In this document: positions 58,313-64,000 of the stretch, one piece after another | How positions within the stretch are numbered: the first letter of the stretch is position 1 | Layout: each line of letters starts with the position of its first letter | NCBI GenBank assembly: GCA_026874595.1 | Contig: CM049307.1 | Coordinates: 28,928,362 to 28,992,361, forward strand | Direction of reading: 5' to 3' | From: Sipunculus nudus | Lineage: Eukaryota; Annelida; Sipuncula; Golfingiida; Sipunculidae | Length of the DNA: 64,000 nucleotides | The notes under the pieces: model-generated | Databases searched by the model: none | Told to the model about the DNA's origin: nothing | Seen by the model: only the letters and a program-made list of their open reading frames with translations | Translations under genes and position numbers: made by a program

Positions 58313-61300
58313 AACTTCAATAATTAGAATAATTTTTAATCTTTTGCTTTCAAATTTCAGATTAAACATTTTAAATCCATATGTATCCCAGCTGTGAAAA
58401 ATAAATTAAATTTACTTACAAGAAAAAAACGTGTCATGGTCAAATTTGGGCAAAATTTAAGGTACCAATTTTAATATTTTCATAAAATTTTAGAAACTTT
58501 GAAAGATTTTGATCTTATTTTGGGTAAACAATTAAATTTTGATTAATTAAAGTTATATTACTGAAAAAAGTCCCTAGTTTTAACATTTTTGTGTGTTAAG
58601 TTACCAAATAAGGGCCCATAATGTTTTTCAGATTATATAATACAGACCTAATTTCTGGCATGTACATCGGAACTATATAGAGGAATATTTATGGTAAATA
58701 TGAGGAAAAACAGATGAGTGGTTTTGATATTAGGCAGTCCTGAAGCGTGAAAATAGGTTTTTAATAAAAAATTGAATGAAGTGGCAAAGACCCAGGTTTC
58801 GGCTCGGTAGGAGATCTTAGGGACATCTAACATTATGCCGAATTTTGGATTCCTAGGACTTACAATATCAAAACTTGCCACATCTATGGACGGACGGACG
58901 GACGAAGGGCAGACAGATGACGGACAGTGGACTACGACTATAGCTCAGATGACTTATAGTCAGCTGATCTAATAAGGGACCCATGGGTCACGGCGCTCAG
59001 CTGATCGTGATTGTACTATAAAATGTTTCTCCACTGTGATACTATATCGAGTCGATAAAGCTTATGAATATCATGGACATAAAGGAATGTAATGTAATAT
59101 GTGAGTAAATGATAAATGAAATTACCTGACTGATGGGTTAATAGAGTCAAATATAGTGGTTTATTTTTTATTTATTTAGGAGGGGTTGAAAATTGTGATA
59201 TATTTGAGCAAATATGAATGCAATGACAGCAGTAATAAGCAGTAGTAGAATGATGATAAGGCTATTTGTTGAAGGATCTAAAGTGTATGGTAGTCTGCAA
59301 GCTTTCAATTTGACAGATATGATGTTATGATTAACTATGCTGATGAAGTGATTTATGAATTTGTGACTGTATGACACAATATCTCTTTAGTCTTGACAAG
59401 GTACATTATTGTGATGCCCACTATGTCTACATATTACACAATATTGACATAATTTCTGGCATGTACATAGGTACCTATGGACGAATAGTTATACAAAATA
59501 TTAAAGTATGAATATATCTGATTCATCTTGTTCTTGCTTACTGAGGCTGACTTTGGGATGGGGTTCGGAGAAGGGAAAAGTGAGGGCAGCACGAAGGTGG
59601 ATGTAGAAATATTCTATTGTAATGTTTTTCATTTATATAAGAATATGAAAAGCTAAGAGGAAAGGGGCCCTCCTACTTCGTTATAGTAAAGTTCTAAATA
59701 TATGATTGCAAACTAATACTCTGACAAGACTGTCATGAAGAAAAACAGTAAAATTTTGAGATACTGTGATGCATATGAAAATTTACAGATGGACAGGCAA
59801 GGGGGCAGAATGGACTGATACCTTTATTTCACTTTCAAGGGAATAATGCATTTAAGTTCATATGTAATCCTATTTTTTAAGCATATCCACTTTTTCCATT
59901 AAGAAATTTTTATCTGAATCATTTTTTTATTTACAGGTTTTATAAATTTTTAATAAAAAAACCTGAAAATATAAGTTAAAATATTAGAATTGTTGCAAAA
60001 GTTGCAATCATTATATATACAGAGTAAAAAACTGAAACTCTAAATTAAAATATTAGAATTGTTGCAAAAGTTGCAATCATCTTGAAGATGGGAAGGTTTG
60101 TGAAGAAAAGTTTGGCTTGAAATGCATACACTTTCTTTTTAAAGAAATGGGTCCTGTGACCTTGACCTTTGGCCGCTGGACCCCAAAATCGACACGGTTC
60201 TTACTTTTGTGGTGAGCCATAGATAAGTTAAGTTGGAAAACAATTATGTCAGACTCAACTGGAGTTATTATCTGGAAATTAATTTGTGAACAGATGGGTC
60301 CTGTGACCTTGACATTTGACCTTGTGACCCCAATTTTATTTATGCTCTGCCAATACTGGCCAGTAAGCTAAATGTGCAAGCTGAAAAGAGTGGGATGAAA
60401 AGCTTGGCTTCACAAGGAACATCAGCTGAATTTTGAAAAAAAAAATATCAGCAACTGCAAAATATTTTTATTTCTTTTGGTTTTTCATGTATATTTGCAT
60501 TTGAAAAGAGAGAATGGCTGTGCTAAAATGAAACTGTAAATTATAGAATAATGGGCATAAGCTAAAGCATACGCACTGTGAAATAAATGAAACCTGTGGC
60601 ACCAAGGGAAACTAGGGCTCAAGGACTGGGGGAGGGGGGGGGGGGGAGTTTCAACACCTTTGGAAATAAATACAGAATACGGAATTAAATTCATCGGTGC
60701 TCACAGGGACTGGTGGGAGTTACAGCACCTCTGCATATACTTAAAGGATAAAATTTAATTTAAATGAAATTTCAAGGGAATAATGCATTTAAGTTCATAT
60801 ATAATCCTATTTTTTAAGCATATCCACTTTTTCCATTAAGAAATTTTTATCTGAATCGTTTTTTTATTTACAGGTTTTATAAATTTTTAATAAAAAAACC
60901 TGAAAATATAAGTTAAAATATTAGAATTATTGCAAAAGTTGCAATCATCTTGAAGGTGGGAAGGTTTCCTATTTTTTAAGCATATCCACTTTTTCCATTA
61001 AGAAATTTTTATCTGAATCATTTTTTTTATTTACAGGTTTTATAAATTTTTAATAAAAAAACCTGAAAATATAAGTTAAAATATTAGAATTGTTGCAAAA
61101 GTTGCAATCATATATCCAGAGTGTAGCTCATATTGGGTCATATTATGCATACACATATATTTTATTATTTTTAAATCATAAATGTTTAAATTGAATTTAA
61201 AAGAAAATAATGCCACAACATGGCATCTACAAGAATATTCCTTGAATCACTATTAAAAAGTTTTGCACATTGGAGTTTTCAGTACATGCTTAATTTTATT

Positions 61301-62990
61301 CACCAAAATAAAATAAAAGTAAATTTGATCAAATAAAACATCTTTTCAAATAAAGTATACACACTGTTGGTTGAATGAGGGACAAACAATATCATTGTGC
61401 TAATAACTATCCCAGTTTTAATTTATTACTGGAATTAATAGTCAATTTCACACCTGGTGAAGTTTTTTTCTCTTCTGAAGTAAGGAATTACTTATCTGAT
61501 GAACATCCACACTTTCATAACAGTTCACCACTTTGTGGACACAATTAAATGTACACTTTAATCATTGTTACCCTGGTGGTACAATACAAAATCTAAAATG
61601 TAGCATAGCCTAGAATAAGAATGAATCAAATACAGAAAATAATAACATTCATCTAGTTTATGCACCATCTGGGGGGGGGGAGTGCAGGGCAGAGGGGAAG
61701 CCTGCTGGTAGTGGCCAGGCTGACCCAAGGCAAGCTGCCTGGGGTGGGTTACATAATGCAAGTGAAGGCTGTACTACTAGGTGGGCTAGATGTAAACAAC
61801 ACTTGACATGGTGTATGAAAACATGAATAAAAGCTATTCTTTCCAATCAATTTCTTTGAAATTTCAGATTTTAAAAGATTAAATCCTTATGTATATATGC
61901 TGTGAAAATTAAATCAACAGTGCCAAAGTTGGACAAAATTTAAGGTATTGATTTTTTATTTATGCTAATAACTTGAAAAATTTGCAAAATTCAGATCTAA
62001 TTTTGGGTAAACAATTGAATCTTGATTAAATAAAGTTATATTCCTGAAAAAAAAGTCTCTAGGTTCAGCAATTCAGTTTTTTTTCCTTAATATCTCGAAG
62101 GAACGAAGTCCTAATGACCCAATTTTTGGTATGGTAGGAGATTTTGGGGACATCTAAAATAATGCCAACAGCCTGGGGAGCATAGAGAAGTGCAATGAAT
62201 GACCTACAGTCATCAAAGTGGACTGCTTGACAATGTAAGGGAATACAACAAGAGCCTCCAAAAAAATTCCATAACTAGCCTAATTTTGCAGCTTTTATTT
62301 TCAAATTTCAGATTTTAACAGATTAAATCCTTATGTATACATGCTGTGAAAATTAAATCCACAGTACTTAAAGGAAAAAAAACATGCCGTGGCCAATGTT
62401 GGGCAAAATTTAAGGTACCAATTTTATATTTTTGCCAATATTTAAAGAAATTTAACAGATTTTGATCTAATTTTTGGTATACAATTAAATTTTGATTAAT
62501 TAAAGTTGTATTACTGGAAAAAAGTCCCTACCTTTAAGACTTTTGGTCTTAAGTGACCAAATATCTTCCTGATTTTTTTACAAAGTCCATTATGTTTGGG
62601 CCCATAATTTTTTTAAATTATATAATACTGACTTGTACATAGGAACTATATAGAGGAATATTTATGGTAAATATGAAAAAACCAGATGAGTGGTTTTGAT
62701 ATTAGGCAGTCCTGAAGTGTGAAAATAGATTTCAAATAAAAAATTGAGGTTTTTCCTTAATATCTCGAAGGAACGAAGTCCTATTGACCCAATTTTCGGC
62801 ATGGTAGGAGATTTTGGGGACATCTAACTGTATGCCAAATTTCAGATTCGTAGGTCCAAAGGTGTCGAAACGTGCCAGTCTTATGGACGGACATCCGGAC
62901 AGATGGACGGACAGACGGACAGACAGACAGACGACGGACAATGGACCACGACTATAGCTCAGATGACTTATAGTCACCTGAGCTAAAAAT
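58313..62990. repeat. Mosaic of repeat A-type copies
   Basis: Element tails with ggacggacgg runs and agctcagatgacttatagtc occur at 58885-58972 and 62885-62990. A new element head (agggacccatgggtcacggc) starts at 58975. Blocks containing ggaactatatagaggaatat and gtggttttgatattaggcag recur at 58670-58740 and 62640-62710. Confidence 0.55.
59845..61110. repeat. Three copies of a ~170-bp repeat with a palindromic core
   Basis: Copies at about 59845-60080, 60783-60955 and 60966-61110 share taagcatatccactttttcc, then caggttttataaatttttaa followed by taaaaaaacctg, an imperfect palindrome, and gttgcaaaagttgcaatcat. Confidence 0.75.
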
Positions 62991-63299
62991 GCAGCCATAT
63001 TATTTTTAAATAAGTGAGTCCTGTGACCTTGACCACTGACCTCATTACCCAAAAATCATATAGTGTTTTGCTTAAATGGTTGGCCATATTAAAGTCAAGT
63101 TTGAAATCCATGTGTCAATCCAACCTTGAGTAATTAACTGGAAACAAATTTGTGTGAATGGCTGCTTGGACAGACAGACAAACAGACAGACAGGGTGATC
63201 ACTATAGGGCATCCACTTGTGATCAATAAACATACCAGGTTTTGGGACACTAGATGCATTCACAGCTGAGAAATTGACACGATTGTTGTCATTTTATAG

Positions 63300-64000
63300 T
63301 AAACAAGGCCTACAGGCCTAATGCGAACCTGTGCATTGGGAAATACATCAGGTATAATGCTTCAATGCTGGACCATTACTTCTCATGTATATGAACAATG
63401 CAAGTACTAAACATTTTGAATAAGAAACATTTACACAAACATCACTGCTGGAATTCTGGCATGGGTGCACACAACACAAAAATGATTGTAGCTGGCACCA
63501 CCAGTTTTGTATACAACAATGCTATCAGAGATATATACATATGCCCAATTTCAGACTGATATATCAAACCCCTCCTGAAAATAAGCAGGGACACACACTG
63601 TGCAAAAATTATTGTAAGTGGCACCACCAGTCTTGTAAACAACAAAGCTATTCAATATGTATATATATGCCCAATATCAGGCTGATAGATCAAATTCCTC
63701 TGTAGAAATAAGCAGGCACATACACTGTGCAAAAGTCATTGTAGGTGGCGACACCTGTCTTGTGAAAGAGAAAGCCATCAAAGACACATAGACAGGTCAA
63801 AATATCAGGCCAATACATCAAAATTACCTTGAGTCTGATGCATGGGGCTGACCAGGCTTAGGTGAGAAAGGCAGTTGCCCCGAGTGAAATGTGACAAATT
63901 TGCTGGCTCAGGCTACTGCACTGAGTAAACTCATGACCTGCACCTGGCTAGACTGAGTGAACTCTTGACCTGTAGCATAATCTGACACAGTTGGCAGTCT
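63300..64000 (-). repeat. Dispersed repeat 'B', runs off the window end
   Basis: It opens aaacaaggcctacaggccta and contains three monomers with gtagctggcaccaccagttt-type blocks, then gcaaaggcagttgcccc-like and agactgagtgaactcttgac sequence. It holds the unoccupied target of Helitron-like copy 2 at about 63470-63500. Confidence 0.65.

Noticed and set aside
57026-64000. Exons 1-3 of gene B
   Set aside because: I looked for the GG-x-F-x-x-P-x-Y core on the minus strand and saw none; the region is mostly dispersed repeats.

Overview
The window is animal nuclear DNA: AT-rich, with intron-split genes and dense mobile elements. It is most likely from a marine bivalve or related mollusc. That guess rests on repeat families with tandem-repeat cores and hairpin ends, and on a CR1/L2-type LINE carrying a 2A-like peptide; no conserved marker gene fixes the species.

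The only host genes I can support are two paralogues facing each other tail to tail. Gene A (plus strand, 19647-32036) can be assembled completely: seven coding exons with consensus splice sites and compatible phases give a 418-residue protein. It has four diverged repeats of about 95-100 residues (core 'GG-I/F-F-S-x-P-x-Y', then 'W-L-x-x-N-P', an E-T/S step, and a 'Y-V-I-R-V-F-Y-V' strand). It starts with a PPxY-type motif and ends in a CaaX-like box (CTVL). Gene B (minus strand, 56988-45955) holds the last four exons of a paralogue with the same intron phases, ending CRIL; its first exons are not in the window. I do not recognise the family and give no function.

The most unusual feature is that four splice junctions of this gene pair have each been amplified into tandem arrays that include the splice site and a little exon: the exon 3 acceptor of gene A (129-bp unit, about 8 copies), the exon 5 donor of gene A (about 23/27-bp units), the exon 5 acceptor of gene B (78/82-bp unit, roughly 70 copies over 5.8 kb) and the exon 6 donor of gene B (about 61-65-bp unit, 5 copies).

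Layout: 1-15.5 kb is nested repeats, including Helitron/Helentron-like elements with a 3' hairpin plus CTAG end, an inverted repeat of roughly 1 kb per arm, an LTR miniature element (TRIM) whose LTRs carry a tRNA-like Pol III promoter, and MITEs. A broken CR1/L2-type LINE occupies 15.55-19.05 kb. Gene A spans 19.6-32.0 kb. Mostly unique AT-rich DNA fills 32-43 kb, interrupted by a third Helitron-like copy (40.8-41.5 kb). Repeat elements fill 43.0-45.7 kb, gene B lies at 45.95-57.0 kb, and 57-64 kb is a mosaic of dispersed repeats.
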